A program made the translations under genes and the position numbers. Positions 1 through 13,119 of a stretch of 64,000 nt of DNA are shown here, piece after piece (the stretch's first letter is position 1; the number at the start of each line of letters is the position of its first letter). A model generated the notes under the pieces. That model did no database searches and was not told the DNA's origin. It saw nothing but the letters and a program-made list of their open reading frames with translations. The DNA comes from Epiperipatus broadwayi (Eukaryota; Onychophora; Udeonychophora; Euonychophora; Peripatidae): the NCBI GenBank assembly GCA_028023455.1, contig JAQFVV010012400.1, positions 15,681,490 to 15,745,489 of the forward strand, written 5' to 3'.

Positions 1-2945
1 ATAAAATCTTATTTGTACCGTGAATGTTACAATGGCGGCCCAACTTGAGGCATCGACAATAGCTGCAGCCTGAGGTAAGAATAAAAGATAGAATAATAAA
101 AGGTTTAAAGATAAGTGGGCAAAAATTCGGGAGTTAAAGTAATTCGTAAGGTAAAGCAACTTCATGGGGTGCAACTTCAGCAAATGTTTTAGTAAAAGAT
201 AGATAATAATTAGAAACCAAGCAAAGTGTCCGAATTGAAAAAAATAATTTTTTTTTTAAGATAGTTGAAACATGATGGGAAAAAAAAGAATCAAAAAAAG
301 TAGACAATCTGATTTGCGAATGGGATAATGTGACAATAAATTTTACATCCCAAGAATGCCCAAAAGTTATAATATGGATTGATAATGTGCGAGTTATGTT
401 TGACTTGGGCAGTCAAATATCAGTCATGTCCGAGACTGTATATACGCATGATTCAGCAAATTGGAGACATTCGAACATTGCCTGTGAGGAAGACTGGTAA
501 CATTAGCTAATAATAAAAAGGCACAGCTAGAGATGAAACTAGTATGGGTACAAGTAAGGGTAGGGAAGAGATATACAGCACGTTCTTTTGATATTGAAAG
601 GGCTTGTACACGACATAATCTTGGGGTCAGATTTTATGCATAAAACAGGATGCTTGATTAACTACAAAGGAATTATAGTCAGAAAAAAGGAATTATAGTC
701 AGAAAAAAAATATCAAAAGAGGTATGCAATATAAAAAGTAATGCAGAGGGATGGGAAAAGGTGGTAAGAGAGTTATTAGAGAGATACAAAGAACATTTTT
801 CGGATGAACTAGTCATAATTAAAGATTATGAACACTGGATTAAGATTACTGATGGCACACCATATTAAGCGAGATCTTACCCTGTACCTCACCAATATCG
901 AACGGCGGCGAAAAAATCAATGGTTACAAATGGAGGAATGGGGAATTATAGCAAAGGGATCATCACCCTATAATAACCTATTAGTTATAGTAAAAAAAAG
1001 ACTGGTCAGTCAGGCTATGCTTAGATGCGAGACAGCTAAATAGGATCACCTGGCCTGATCAAAATGTGCCACCTCCAATGAATGAATTATTGAATAGATT
1101 CCAGGGCAGAACTTTTTTCAATATTAGACTCTACGGCCAGTTGTTGGCAGATTAAATTGTACCCCACTGACTAAATATATGGCTTTCAGGTACAACAGCA
1201 TAACCTATCAATTCAACAGAATGCCATTTGGGTTGAGAAACAGCAGAGCAGGGTTGTTAAAGTGTTTAGATAAAGTGTTATTTCCTGAGATAAAATTTAG
1301 TTACCATTTATATGGATGACATAATAATCACATCGAAAAACTCAAAGGAACACCTAAAACATCTACAGATGTTTTTACAAGAATGCGAAGACAAAGGGAT
1401 ACATATTAATTTTTAAAAAAATTGTATAGCCGTGGAAGAAGTTTTTTAGAACATTTGACCAGTAAAAAAGGAATTAAGCCACACCCTGACAAAATACAAG
1501 CCATCAGAGGATTCCCAGCTCCCAAGTCATGGAGACAGCTTAGGTCCGTTTTGGGAATATGCAATTTTTATAACCACTTTTTATTAGAACTTCGCAACTG
1601 ATATGGAACCTCTACTGCGACTATTGCGAAAAAATGTTCTGTGGGAGTAGACAGACTGGCACAATGCAGTGTTTGAAAGTATCAAAGAGGAATTTTTGAG
1701 CCAGGTGATGTTGATCTACCCTGATTTAAAAAAAAAACGTTTTTAGTACAAGTCAACAGTAATGGATATGGACTAGGTGCAGCGCTGATGCAAACCCAGA
1801 AGATGGGAGTCAAGGAGTTATCTACTTTATTAGTAGACCCTTAAGGGGACTGGAGCTAAACTATTCGGTGACAGAGAAAGAGGCGTTGGTTGTGGTGTTG
1901 GCGTACCAGAGATTCTAACAGTTTCTGATTTGGTCTGAGGTGGTAGTCTGTCTAATAGTAGGTTGATTCGCTGGAGCCTTTTCATGCAGAAATTTAACTA
2001 CTACGTAGAATATTGTAAAGGAAGGACAATGTAGTGGCGGACACTTTAAGCTGCAACCTGGGTCCAGGATCTACAGGGCATTTACGGACAAGACTTTAGC
2101 TTGGCAGCGATAAATACAGAAATTGATGAGTCAATGGAAGAGGAACTTAATCACTTGGGTGATAGGCAAAAACAAGACACTAAACACCAGCTGATCATGG
2201 ATAATTTAGAGAAGGAAGGAAATATAGACAAAGGGGAAAAGGTGGGGGTGAAAAAGAGGGGGAAGGTATCATCTGGCTAAAGGTATATTGTGATAACTTG
2301 ATAGATATAAACGTGAGAACATGGGGGATGGTGGTACCTAAGGCTCTGCAAGAAAGGTTGATTGTGTACATGCATTGTTTATATGGCCATTATGGGGTCC
2401 ACAAAATAAAAAAGCTGCTGAAGACATGGTTTTGCTGACTGGTTATGAGGGGTCAGGTAGTCAAAACATTGGAGGAATGTGAAGTATGACAGAATACTAA
2501 GCCTACTAACAAGTCTTATGTAGGTACTTTGAACCCCATAATTCCAAAAAAACCTAACGATCTAATTGCTATCGATTTTTACGGGCCTTTACCTAGGTTT
2601 CAGAAAATGAAATATGTATTAGTAATTTATGATGTCTTTTCGAAATGTGTGTATGCATATCCTATGGCACAGGCTAATGCAAATATTGAAAATGCAGTAC
2701 CTTCCTAAAGTAGGAAAACCTAAGGCAGTTTTATCTGACACGGGACACCATTTATAGCAAATGAATGGAGAGAATAGATAGTGCAAATGGATTTGTGTCA
2801 CATCTTATCTTCCATTCAGAATCCCCAATCGAACCCATATGAACGGGTGATGAAGGTGTTGGGGCGTTTATTTAGGGTGTATTCGTTGGCAAACCATGAA
2901 GAGTGGGTGAAGCAGTTACCTTGAGTGATTAACTATATTATAGGC
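1..2945 (+). pseudogene. Decayed Ty3/gypsy retrotransposon, gag tail to integrase
   Basis: Broken reading frames on the + strand follow the gag-pol order of a Ty3/gypsy element. Around 25-65 there is a zinc-knuckle-like remnant (CYN.GGP). At about 399 a retropepsin signature reads FDLGSQISV, with the usual T of DTG replaced by L. Reverse transcriptase runs from about 830 to 1700 in shifting frames, with FGL at 1230 and a YMDD box at 1309-1320. RNase H-like sequence follows at about 1740-2030. Integrase has a HYGVHKIKK zinc-binding remnant near 2390 and a DFYGPLP core start near 2575. Many stops and frameshifts make it non-functional. The left end lies outside the window and no 3' LTR is seen. 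The similarity stops near 2945, about 280 bases before the first host exon, so it probably sits in an intron of that gene. Confidence 0.88.
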
Positions 2946-3226
2946 AATATTCATTATAAAAAAATATGTTTTAATTAATTCTGCTTTGTACTTTATGTTA
3001 AGCTATAATAGTTGTTCTAAATAGACTGCTATTTGAACAATTACATTTTGGCATTTGAGTATCATACGCAAATAAGGATAAAATTATACTGAATGCTTCT
3101 ATGCCACCTGATAAAGACTGAGACTTGGGTAACATTTATAATTTTAAAAAATATTATAGATGGTGCATGAACATTTAACATTGCTCAAGTAATATATAGT
3201 TGCTACTATTTGTTTTGTTTTTTTAG

Positions 3227-3309
3227 ATTAAGAAAAGAGCTAAATATATTTTGCATGGTTGGTATATTCGCCTTACACATTATGGTATTTGTGTTCAAGG
3301 GAGTTTAGG
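3227..3309 (+). CDS. KNL2: KNL2/Mis18BP1-like gene, internal exon: start of SANTA domain
   Basis: This 83-base exon has a strong acceptor (T-rich tract then TTTTTTAG) and a consensus donor GTAAGT at 3310. It encodes 27 full codons, and its core GWYIRLTHYGICVQG matches the opening of the SANTA domain (W..(R/K)L...G(I)CV.G). SANTA domains occur in KNL2/Mis18BP1 proteins, which act in the nucleus at centromeres to recruit the machinery that deposits the CENP-A histone. The exon leaves in phase 2 (two bases of a split codon), which joins in frame to the exon at 12986. The upstream exons and the start codon must lie left of the window, because the intron before it holds a retrotransposon. The family assignment is inference from the motif pattern over three exons. 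Exon borders have not been checked with RNA. Confidence 0.8.
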
Positions 3310-4935
3310 GTAAGTTATTATATATATAGTTTATTAATTTTCTTATTTATATGTGACTATACTTTATGGACTGACATTTATGAATATTTTGAAGTTACAT
3401 GCACTACACATTACAATTTCATATAATCTTTAGTTTTAACATTTTCCAATTATTCTACTGCAAATTGTGGATGGAGTTGATCAAAATGTATTGCCTCTTA
3501 GTTTTAATATCATGCATTGAAGGCTCATGGATGAAAGTAGTGCTTTATAATTTTGCTCGCTACTTTAAAAATATTAGCTGATTTCTGTGGAATGCCATTA
3601 TATTACATATTTGCTAATTAAAAATATTCACTTTATTGATGTAATATCTTGTAACCAACAACAGTTTTTGGAAAAATTAACCCTTAGTAGTTTTATCAAT
3701 CAATAAGTATTCTTCATATATATTAACCAACAATAAAATTGTTTTAAATGCAAAGCAAAAAATAAGAACAGAGAAATATAACTCGGTAGCCATGTTTCAC
3801 ATGACAAGGGTGGAATGTTTTAGGTTTTTAACATTTTATGAAAGAATTGGAAGATTTTTTATGCTATCTTTAGAGCGTCTGTCAGATATTATATTCATCA
3901 GAGATGGAAGAAAGACATCTTAATAGAAAATACTTGAAATTTAATCAGAATTTTAAAAAAAGAACTCCACTTTTATAACATTTTTTAATGTTTATTCAGA
4001 CTTTGAATAGATTTTTTATTCTGGAACTAAGAATGGACTTTAAATGTAGTATTAACATGTTGGCATGCTGAGCTTAAGATCTAGTTTGAATCCAAACTGG
4101 ACAAATCTTGAAAATTTTTGCAGGTTATAATCAGGCCCAGTATTTTTTTTTCAGCCAATTCATCTAAAGATCCAATATATTAGGTAGAAGGTAATACAAA
4201 AATAAAAAATAGTTCAAATTCTTATCATTTGATAGTTGATAATGCCTTCTTCTTCACTGTTCTTCCACAAGAAATTATTTTCATACTTATCTGAAACTGA
4301 TTTAACAGATAATACCAAGATCTTCCCCACCCCCTTTCCAGTTTTAAAAAGAAAAATGCTCAGTATAATTTAGCATAGTGGTTGAAAGACAGACTCAATA
4401 GAAGATTCTATGATTGATTCTCAAGCAAATAGTGGAATTAACAACAACAAAAAACTTAGCTCTGATTAGCTTAATGAATTATGTAAATGTTCATTCTGCA
4501 ACAATAAATGACCTCCTAAACAATTTACCATACATTTTTTTTATGTTTACTAAATTTGAAAAATGAAAAAATATAGTAAATTCTAATCTATTTATGCTTT
4601 ATACTTCATTACCTAAAAGTAAAAAAATAAATAAGAACAAACAGCAACATTTTGATTGTTTAAAAATCTTGATATTTATGCTATTGGAATTAAATTGCAT
4701 AAAAATTGTTTTACCACTTTATGTAAATGACTTTGGCAATGGCTGGTTATTGACATTTATCATGGTATGATATTTTCAAATAAGAATATACTAATTAATT
4801 TAAAAAAGTATTTAGAAATCTTTAAATTGCACATTGTAATAATTAAGTGAATGTAAATTTCACTTTTTTTTAGTTTAATTTTTTACTTCACATGTAATAT
4901 CAACATCTAATTTGGTATACAGCTACATACATATA

Positions 4936-5060
4936 TACACAAAAGGATTTTGTGATATAGCGGTTAGGCATGTACCTATTATTCCATGATCTGGGTTAGG
5001 CATGTACCTATTATTCCATGATCTGGGTTCAAATTGAGATTGAATTTGGGAAATTTTTTC
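4936..5060 (+). repeat. tRNA-derived SINE-like fragment with internal duplication
   Basis: The text resembles the promoter half of a tRNA-derived SINE. An A-box-like GATATAGCGGTTAGGCA is followed about 50-60 bases later by a B-box-like GGGTTCAAATT. Between them a segment of about 34 bases (GTTAGGCATGTACC... through ATGATCTGG) is present twice in tandem, at about 4966-4999 and 5000-5030. It lacks the folding of a functional tRNA gene. Assignment rests on the two boxes only. Confidence 0.45.
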
Positions 5061-5069
5061 AAATAGCTG

Positions 5070-8000
5070 ATGATTTCTATCTAGGATCTTTTTTTTCCAG
5101 TTGGTTAGCTTATAGTCAACTAGTTATTATTTAATTATTGACTGCTTGTTAAATGACCATTTAACTATACTTAGCTGAAATGCACAAGTCTGGTTAATCT
5201 TGGTACTCTATTAAGTGCTGATGTTCTGACCATAAAATAAAAATGTGATTGTAATATAATATAAGCAGTCTTGATTAGAGAGTAATAAGTGTCTATAGAC
5301 ATCAAGTCCAGGGCTTTACATTATTTATGAACAAAGTAAATTATAGATTATTTGTAATAAAGCAATCAATGGATGAAGGATTACATAATTGTTTCCTAGC
5401 AATCTTCTAAAGTTATTTCACGTTTGTAGAATTCATAGTCTTGGGTATATTCGAAATAAAGAATAGGATAATAAAAGAAGATATATTAGGTGGTGGAGAT
5501 TTTGTGTAGCAGTTTTTTTTTTCAGTCTTCCCACCTAATATCCTTTAACTCTTAAACACTTAACATTCAGTGGGATTATTAAATCTAAATGCATATTAAC
5601 AATTCATTTAACTTATTTTATTACCCTTTAAATGATTTCAAATTTAAATTGGCATCTTTTAAAAGATTTTGGCTCAACCTTATTCTGGCATTTAAAATCT
5701 GATTCATGAATGCCCCAATAAAATATTTTAGTAATATTGTATACTAAGTTTTATTATAACTATTACCAATAAGTTTATTATTTATTAGAATCTGTAAGTA
5801 AATTACTAGAACAATCATTCAATTTTTTAATAAAATAAAGCTAAATGCAAAAAATATATATGTCAAATTGTCAAAATGATAAAATCAAAATAGGTATACT
5901 TCAAAAATTTATCATATATAGTAAAACTGCCTTATCTATGGTATTTGATTTCATGGTTCTCCCCTTGTATAACAATGCAAATTTATGAATGAATATGAAT
6001 GCTTTATAGACATTAAAGATATTTTTTTATTGATATATTGTAATGGTCAGCTGGAAGTATATATATATGAGTACATGAATCAGATGAGACGATGGGTGTA
6101 GTGCTGGATGTCATTTCTATGCATATAAGTTAATACTTTATTCATGTGATTTAGTAGTTTGATAGAGTAATTATCTTAAAAGTGGTTTGATTTATCTTTG
6201 GCTTCAAACCTAATTTCAAAGTATTTTATTAAGATTCTTGGTATCTAGATTATATACCTGATGATCATCACAAAGTACGCCAAATTTAATCTTCAACTTT
6301 GCAATTTTATATTTAAAATACCTATACTTTATTAAATATGAATTGTTAATAATTATTTATAATAAAACATGCTTCTTTTTAGATTCTTGATCTTTATTTT
6401 TTCATTTATCAATTTTTGAATTGGCCTCTGCCCTTAAAAGATATTTTAGCAAGTTTAGCCAAATCTGATGAATTTAATATCTTTTAATAATTAATATGCA
6501 TTATTTAAATTATCTTGTATGCAATCTAACTAATATAATGATATGAACACTAAATTAATAATAAATAAAATAAATCTATTAATAACAGATAAAAGAATTT
6601 ATGTGAAATTCCATTTCCAAAATATCATAAGTACATGATAAATCACATTCAATGTGAATTATACAAATTTTAATGCTTGTATGTGTTATTACATTTGATT
6701 ATTTTTATATTTGTATATATATATCATAACTTATTGATGAAGCATCATATCTTTCATTATTGACCCATAATGTTATAGCTTAATCTTATGGAAACTATTA
6801 ATGACATTATTTTATTTCATATCTTTCATAAAGGAGTATAATTTCTATTTTGGCTAATGTTAAATTTATATTTTATAAAATTTAAAATTTAGATATTGTA
6901 TGTGCTTTGATGCTTATAATGATGACATCTATAAATACTTGAATAATGCAGCATGTAGCAAACTTGAAGCATTTGAGATAATCAATAAGATATGATTTCA
7001 TAAAGAAAGTCATAAAAAATGCCAGCCATATCAATATAATATAAATCAATACAAGATTAAAGTGTTTTTTTAATATACTGTATATATAGTAAAGACTTGC
7101 ATATGCTTAAATGTGAAATATAATCATTATTGATACGATGATTTCAAAGGTTTGAAATTTAAGTCTAGTCAGTTCTCATACCACTATATTTAAAGTACAG
7201 TAAAATTCTTTTTTTTTTTTTGTCCTTTTTTATAATTTGGGGTTGTTTTTTGTATACTAAAACAAAATGACTAGTTCACTGAATTTCATATCTGTTGGAT
7301 AACCTTCACTTACTATACAAATTGATGTTAAATATTTTAAAAACACTATGAAGATTATGTCTATGTACTGGTATATGTTAACTGCTTCCATGACTCAAGT
7401 GGAAGTTATCACTTTGCATAAATTTATTTATTAAAATGATATACAAAATATGGAAACTGCATAAAGATATCAGGATTCTTGTTATTTGATTGTTATAAAC
7501 TTTCAATTATCCTCCATTAATACTTCTGTATATTATGATCATCATCAAATATTGAATATTAATGTGAAAATATTTTCCTATTTATGATATTGAATAACAT
7601 TAAAGTATCTCACTGTAAGATGGAATAACTAATTTGGCATGCTTTAATATATTGGCAGTTTTTGACTGAGCATATATATATATTGATTTCACATTGGTTT
7701 TTTACTTACATATATATATATATATATATCAAGTATGAAATGAAAAATATAAGGATTTAACATAATTAACTTCTAAAATTTTTATTCTATTTTAAATAAA
7801 TCAATTGGAGATTTAATTAAAACTCTAGCAAGATTTTAAATGCAATAGTGTTAGATTTTCTAATTAGGAAAATTATTTCATTTTTAAAATCCAAATGAAA
7901 TTGTGCTAGTTATTTATATATATATTAGTTCCTTTATGATATTGATTTTTACAAGTTTTTATTACACTTCTACTTAATCCTTTTCTGGCATAAAATTAAT

Positions 8001-8750
8001 GATTTTTTCATGCAGATAACTGATGATGTATATTGTTGATTAATAGAGCTTTTTTTTCTTCTGCTCCAATCTTTAATGATACTAGGTAGAAAAGCGGTGA
8101 TAATGAGTAGTTTTCTCCTAGAACATAAGCTAAATTCCTTATTCCTGGAAGCTTTTCTATGCTTCTATAACTTTTGTCTATAAACTGTTATAAACTAAGG
8201 TTGTTCTATTCTTTAATGCTATTTATTCTACCTGATATCAGTATTGCCCGATCAAATATAAAAATCATTTTCGAAAAGCAAAATATAGGAATTTACATAT
8301 TTTCAATTTCTTTTGCAATCATTATTTACATTTTATTCTTACTAATTAATTTTCATATTCTAAGCAAGTTCTTTAAATTAAATCTCCAGATTGTTTTAGA
8401 AATGCATTTTGTCAATTCATAACCTCCTTGTATATATTTAAATTGTAATTTCAATATGGCTTCATTGAGTTGATGGAAAATTAAAGCAGAAAAAAATATG
8501 CTGGAAAGATTCACCAGGATGATTTTCTAATTGCAGTTTATTTTTGCTTTCTTTTTCTATGTGGTATTTTATATCTCTGCTTTTGCTCCAATCTCTAAAT
8601 AGTTTTAATTTTATAAACAATCTTAATTTTTAATCTCTGTCATTTTTTAAAATTAACTTTGTCTTTTATATATATAATTATGGATACAAATTTATATGCT
8701 TTTACTTTATATATATATATGTTCATACAGATGTTTTCATAGGTTGCAGA
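5070..8750. other. AT-rich intronic stretch, no gene seen
   Basis: About 3.7 kb of AT-rich sequence with scattered TATATA runs, the longest near 7710-7730. The only ORF above background (8174-8422) encodes a hydrophobic low-complexity peptide with no recognisable motif and is probably chance. Confidence 0.7.
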
Positions 8751-8751
8751 T

Positions 8752-9730
8752 ATAAAAAACATGTTTTCCAGATTCAAACGTGTAAGATTTTAGTTTAAAA
8801 GTTCCAATGTTTCAACTTGATCACACAAGCTCTCAACTGGGAAATAAAACTATATAATAGTTGTAGAGGCACTGGAAATTCTACAACTGACAAATAGGTG
8901 TATAAAATTGAAAAAAAAAAATTCAGGGAAATTTGTTTTTAAAATTTTTTTTCTAAATAGAAGGAAGTTTATACGCATTGATAAGTAACATGTGCTGTCT
9001 TTATGCCGTAGCATTTTAGGATATGTCCGATACTGTCTGTAGTTCTTTTTATATAAGGCCCTAATAGTTGATTCTTCTTTTTGTTTTTTATTTGTATTTT
9101 TGGCTTGAAATAAGGCTTGATGTATAATTTTTTTATTATAACCATTTGCTAACAATACATTATTTATATAATGTATTTCTTCTTTTAGATATGATTTATC
9201 TGAAAGGTTAATTGTTCTGGAAAATAGTGTTTTGACAACTGAAAAAATCTGGGCTGCATGATGATGAGATGAAAATTGGGATACTTGTCAGTATGTGTAG
9301 CTCTTCTGAAAACTGAGAATGATAAAAAATTATTTTGTTTCTTGGTGACAAGAATATCAAGAAAGGGCAGTTTCCCATTAGATTCTATTTCCATTGTAAG
9401 TGTAATATTAGGATGGATATTATTTAAATGTGTTAAAAAATCTTCTAATTTATTTTTACCATGTTGCCAGATAACAAATGTGTATCTACATATCTCAGCC
9501 AAACAAAAGGTTTTAAAGGTGCCAATTCTAGAATACGAGTTTCAATATGTTCCATAAACAAATCAGCTATTACTCCTGAAATAGGAGAACCTATAGGAGT
9601 ATCAAATGTTTGTTTATAATATTGTCCATCATATATGAAATATGTATTTGAAAGATGATGTTAGGCAAAGCAAAAATATAGTCAGGAAAATTGCATCATT
9701 GAAAAATAATATTCAAAGCTTCATCAATTA
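8752..9730 (-). pseudogene. Penelope-like element reverse transcriptase, left arm of palindrome
   Basis: Read on the - strand this is a 5'-truncated Penelope-like element (PLE). Near 9570-9610 the frame shows a QTF.TPIGSPISG block, the PLE form of RT motif 4. Then come a damaged LKPF.W / TFVIWQHGK stretch where the Y-DD box should be, and PFLDILVTKK with THTDKYPNF near 9280-9370. The C-terminal part continues toward 8860. A frameshift removes the catalytic box near 9500. No GIY-YIG endonuclease domain is recognisable. This arm is an inverted copy of 9743-10748, and the two 5' truncation points meet at about 9736. Confidence 0.82.
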
Positions 9731-9742
9731 CAAATATTCCAA

Positions 9743-10748
9743 TTGATGAACCTTTGAATATTATTTCTCAATGATGCAATTTGCCTGATTATATTTTTGC
9801 TTTGGCTAAACATCGCCTTTCAAAAACATATTTTATATATAATGGACAATATTATAAACAAACTTTTGGTACTCCTATGGTTTCTCCTATTTCAGGAGTA
9901 AAAGCTGATTTATTTACGGAACATATTGAAAGTCGTCCTCTAGAATCAGCACCTTTAAAACCTTTTATTTGGCTGAGAGATGTAGATGACAACATGGTAA
10001 AAATAAATTGGAAGATTTTTTATCATATTTAAATAATATCCATCCTAATATTACATTTACAATAGAAGTAAAATCTGATGGGAAACTTCCATGTTCTTGT
10101 CACCAAGAAACAATTTTTTTTATCATTCTCAGTTTTCAGAAAAGCTACACATATTGACAGGTCCCTCTAATTTTCATCTCATCATCATCCAGCTCAGATT
10201 TTTTTCTGTAGCCAAAACACTATTTTCCAAATTAATTAACCTTTCAGATCAATCATATCTAAAAGAAGAAATAATATCATATAAATAATGTATTGTTAGA
10301 AAATGGTTATAATAAAAAAATTATACATCAAGACTTATTTCAAGTCAAAATTCCAATTAAAAGTAAAAAGAAGAATCAATTATTAGGGTATGCCTTATAT
10401 AAAAGGAACCACAGCCAGTATCGGACATATCCTAAAACACTACAACATAAAGATAGCAAATGCTCCTTATCAATACATGTAAACTTCCTCCTATTTGGGG
10501 AAAAAAATTTAAAAAACAAATTTCTCTGAATTTTTGTTTATTTATTATTATTTTTTCAATTTTATACACCTATTTTTTAGTTGTAGAATTTCCAGTGCCT
10601 CTACAACTATTTTTATTAATACTGTTTACAACATCTCTACAATTATATAATCTTCATTTCCAGTTGATGGTTTATGTAATCAAATCGAAATGTTGGAATT
10701 TTTAAATTCTACTCTTATATGGATGAACCCGCAAAACATGTTTTATAT
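9743..10748 (+). pseudogene. Penelope-like element reverse transcriptase, right arm of palindrome
   Basis: This + strand copy of the same PLE reads YYKQTFGTPMVSPISG near 9850-9900, followed by ADLFTEHIESR and LKPFIWLRDVDD. The catalytic tyrosine of YVDD is therefore D here and the enzyme would be dead. After about 10030 the frame breaks, though the LVTKK and SVFRKATHID equivalents can still be followed. A further stretch continues in pieces to about 10748, ending in AAAACATGTT, the mirror of the start of the left arm. Arm identity looks high but with many indels, so the palindrome is not recent. Confidence 0.82.
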
Positions 10749-11334
10749 ATATAACATACTTTCTTTGATATATTTCTATTAGGTTTTATTGATTTATTCT
10801 CTATATCATTCCAAAGCAATATCGCAAAACAAATATTTAAAAAAAGCATATAATTTCCAAATTTGTTCTCAACAAATCTTAGACCATACAGTATTCTATA
10901 ATTCTTGCTTGAGAATAACTGAAGTTCAGTTAAAATCTTATGCTATATTTGCAATTTGGTATTTTTTCCCATATTATTATTTCTAAAGAAAATAGCAGAT
11001 TTACAATACTTATAGCACAAAATGAAAATTAAATAATATAAGTTGTTCAAATGTTGCCCAATCTCCTAAAGTTATCATCAATATTGGTTATACTGTCTAA
11101 TACTAAATTTATATAATATCATCTGCTTTTTATATCTTATTATCTGTGGGGGGGGGGGTTGTTGGAAAATAAATAAATAATGGAATAATAATTAATTCTA
11201 CTTTTTCATCAAAATATTAATAAAAAAACTGATTATTTTCAAAATTAAAAAGATTTAATAATCTGCTATTGATAAATACATTTTCAGTATGGTTTTTTTT
11301 TATATATTTTTTAAAACATTGTCTTTCAAGTACT
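10749..11334. other. AT-rich intronic stretch with a G-run
   Basis: No gene is seen. A run of about 11 G at 11148-11158 interrupts otherwise AT-rich sequence. Confidence 0.6.
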
Positions 11335-12080
11335 TTTCATCATCTCTATGCCACTTAATGTAAGCTTTAGTAAGTAATAATAGATGCTCAGTGATAATGC
11401 TTAATACATTCCTATCCTGTGCTTTCCTATCCAATATCTCCAGACTAGTTTCAAGCTTATGGTTTTCATAAGTGAGGACCTTTGGATCTTGGAATAATGC
11501 ATTTGGACTTTGGGATCTGATGTATCCTTCCAGTTTCTATCATTTACCTCTCTTTGATACTATCAAGTTATCAATCTAAACAGAAAAAACATAAATGTTT
11601 TCAATTTAAACTAATTAGCCTGTACAGTCATAGATCTGAAACCTGTTCAGTTTCTGTATATTATGTTGTACTTGGTTTTTAATAACTATAGGAACCTCTT
11701 TCCTGTGGCAGAATTTGGTATAAACTAATAAAATATCACATGACTATATCATGACTTCACTTTGCACCATTCCGATGTTACTTACTGTTAGCTTTAAAAA
11801 ATAATAAATGTCAGATGATTTGAGCTAGTTGGCTTACATTGAAAACATTTTTGTTTTTCAATTTTAGCTGAAAGTATAAAACAGTAATAAATAATAGCAG
11901 CTGGAATGAGGATGCATTAAATCCTAACTGTTCAAAGCTTCTCTGATAAAAATCATAAGCTTGAAACTAGTTTGGGAATATTGGATAGGACAACACAGGA
12001 CATGGATTTATTTAGCACTATCATCTAGCATCTATTATTATTATTTACTAAAGTAAGTGGCACAGAAATAGTGAAAAATT
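11335..12080. repeat. Foldback repeat, diverged relative of the 450-bp family
   Basis: The two ends are imperfect inverted copies. CTATGCCACTTA near 11346 and GAAACTAGTTTGGG near 11966 belong to arms that match over roughly 150 bases each. The central CCAATATCTCCAGACTAGTTT text is shared with the blocks at 14980-16012, 18050-18785, 19625-20428 and 29640-29900. No coding capacity was found. It is probably a non-autonomous element or a rearranged tandem repeat. Confidence 0.6.
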
Positions 12081-12985
12081 ATAATGCTAAAACAACAATA
12101 TGTAAGTTGAAGTCAGAGTAATATATCTTTCAAATATTTATAACAGAAATAATTCATTAAGTTTTTCTAATCTCCAAATAAATTTACATTTAGATTAGCT
12201 TGTTTTCTTATTTATTATTGTGCTTATTTTTTTTATATAATCCTTATTCTTACAAAGTTTTTAATTAGAAATTTTTTTCTCTATTTTTTTAACTTAATTT
12301 TAAAATACATATTCAGTACTGTAAATCATTTCTCACATAATATATACATACATACAATAAGTCCATCAATTTTTTATCTTCTGTACTCCATAGATTCATC
12401 TTTATTTCAATATTATTAGTTTTTTTTCTTTTATTGCAAGCACTCTTTCTGCTTCTGGGTTATCATTTATTGAAATCAATATTTTTTTTATTTTCTGTGC
12501 TTTAACCTATATATAGGTCATCATCAAGATCTTTCTATGTATTTACTATAATTAAATATATATGGTAATAGATACATAAAATATATTAGTATTTTTGATA
12601 TATATATTATCATGGCCGTTTTTTCTGCACCTATATATATAATCTTTGCAATGAAATAATGTAAAACAATGCATAGAGAATGTCAAACATTATTCATTCT
12701 CTTAATAAATGTTTTTACATTTTTATATGATTTAAATATACAAATTAAAAAGTGTATGATTTAAAATAAAAAAATTGTTAATTATAAATTAAAATTTGTT
12801 TGGTTTTCATGATGTAGTTATTTTTATCTTTTGCTGTAAATTAATGTTTTCAATATGTTTTTATCTTAATATTTTTCTGTTAATTTATTAAATAATAATT
12901 TTATATTTTATATTCATTTCTAAATAATAATTAAAAAAAACATTTTTCTCATGACATATGCTTTTTTATCTAATTAATTTTATAG

Positions 12986-13119
12986 GAAACATTCTGGAGC
13001 AGATATTTGGCACAGTTCAACAATTACTGATCGCATAAATAATCATTTTTTAATGACATCTTCAAATTCAAGTTACAAACTTGTAGGAAATGTCAATAAA
13101 AGCATTATGAATGATTTGG
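12986..13119 (+). CDS. KNL2: KNL2/Mis18BP1-like gene, exon 2 in window: SANTA domain core
   Basis: This 134-base exon lies between TTTTATAG and a donor GTAAGT at 13120. It starts with one base that completes a glycine codon with the exon at 3227, carries 44 codons and leaves in phase 1. The peptide contains DIWHSSTITDRI, then NNHFLMTSSNSSYKLVGNV and MNDL. This is the centre of the SANTA fold: WHS..I..RI, then a short strand with T(S)..(G/S)..Y.L.G. No stop interrupts the frame and codon content is distinctly more complex than the flanking AT-rich intron. It is the most diagnostic of the four exons. A pseudogene is unlikely, because the splice sites and frame are all preserved. Confidence 0.85.

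Larger units (their letters stand above)
3310..12985 (+). other. KNL2-like intron 1 (9.7 kb)
   Basis: GTAAGT at 3310 and TTTTATAG ending at 12985 bound this phase-2 intron. It contains a SINE-like fragment near 5.0 kb, a Penelope head-to-head palindrome at 8.75-10.75 kb and a foldback repeat at 11.3-12.1 kb. The rest (3.3-4.9, 5.1-8.75, 10.75-11.3 and 12.1-12.98 kb) is AT-rich sequence with short TA and T runs. I see no further exon or RNA gene in it. Confidence 0.75.

Noticed and set aside
7676-7732. TATATA runs
   Set aside because: Ordinary simple repeat in AT-rich DNA.
8174-8422. 82-codon ORF with hydrophobic segments
   Set aside because: Low complexity, AT-driven, no splice or start context and no motif.
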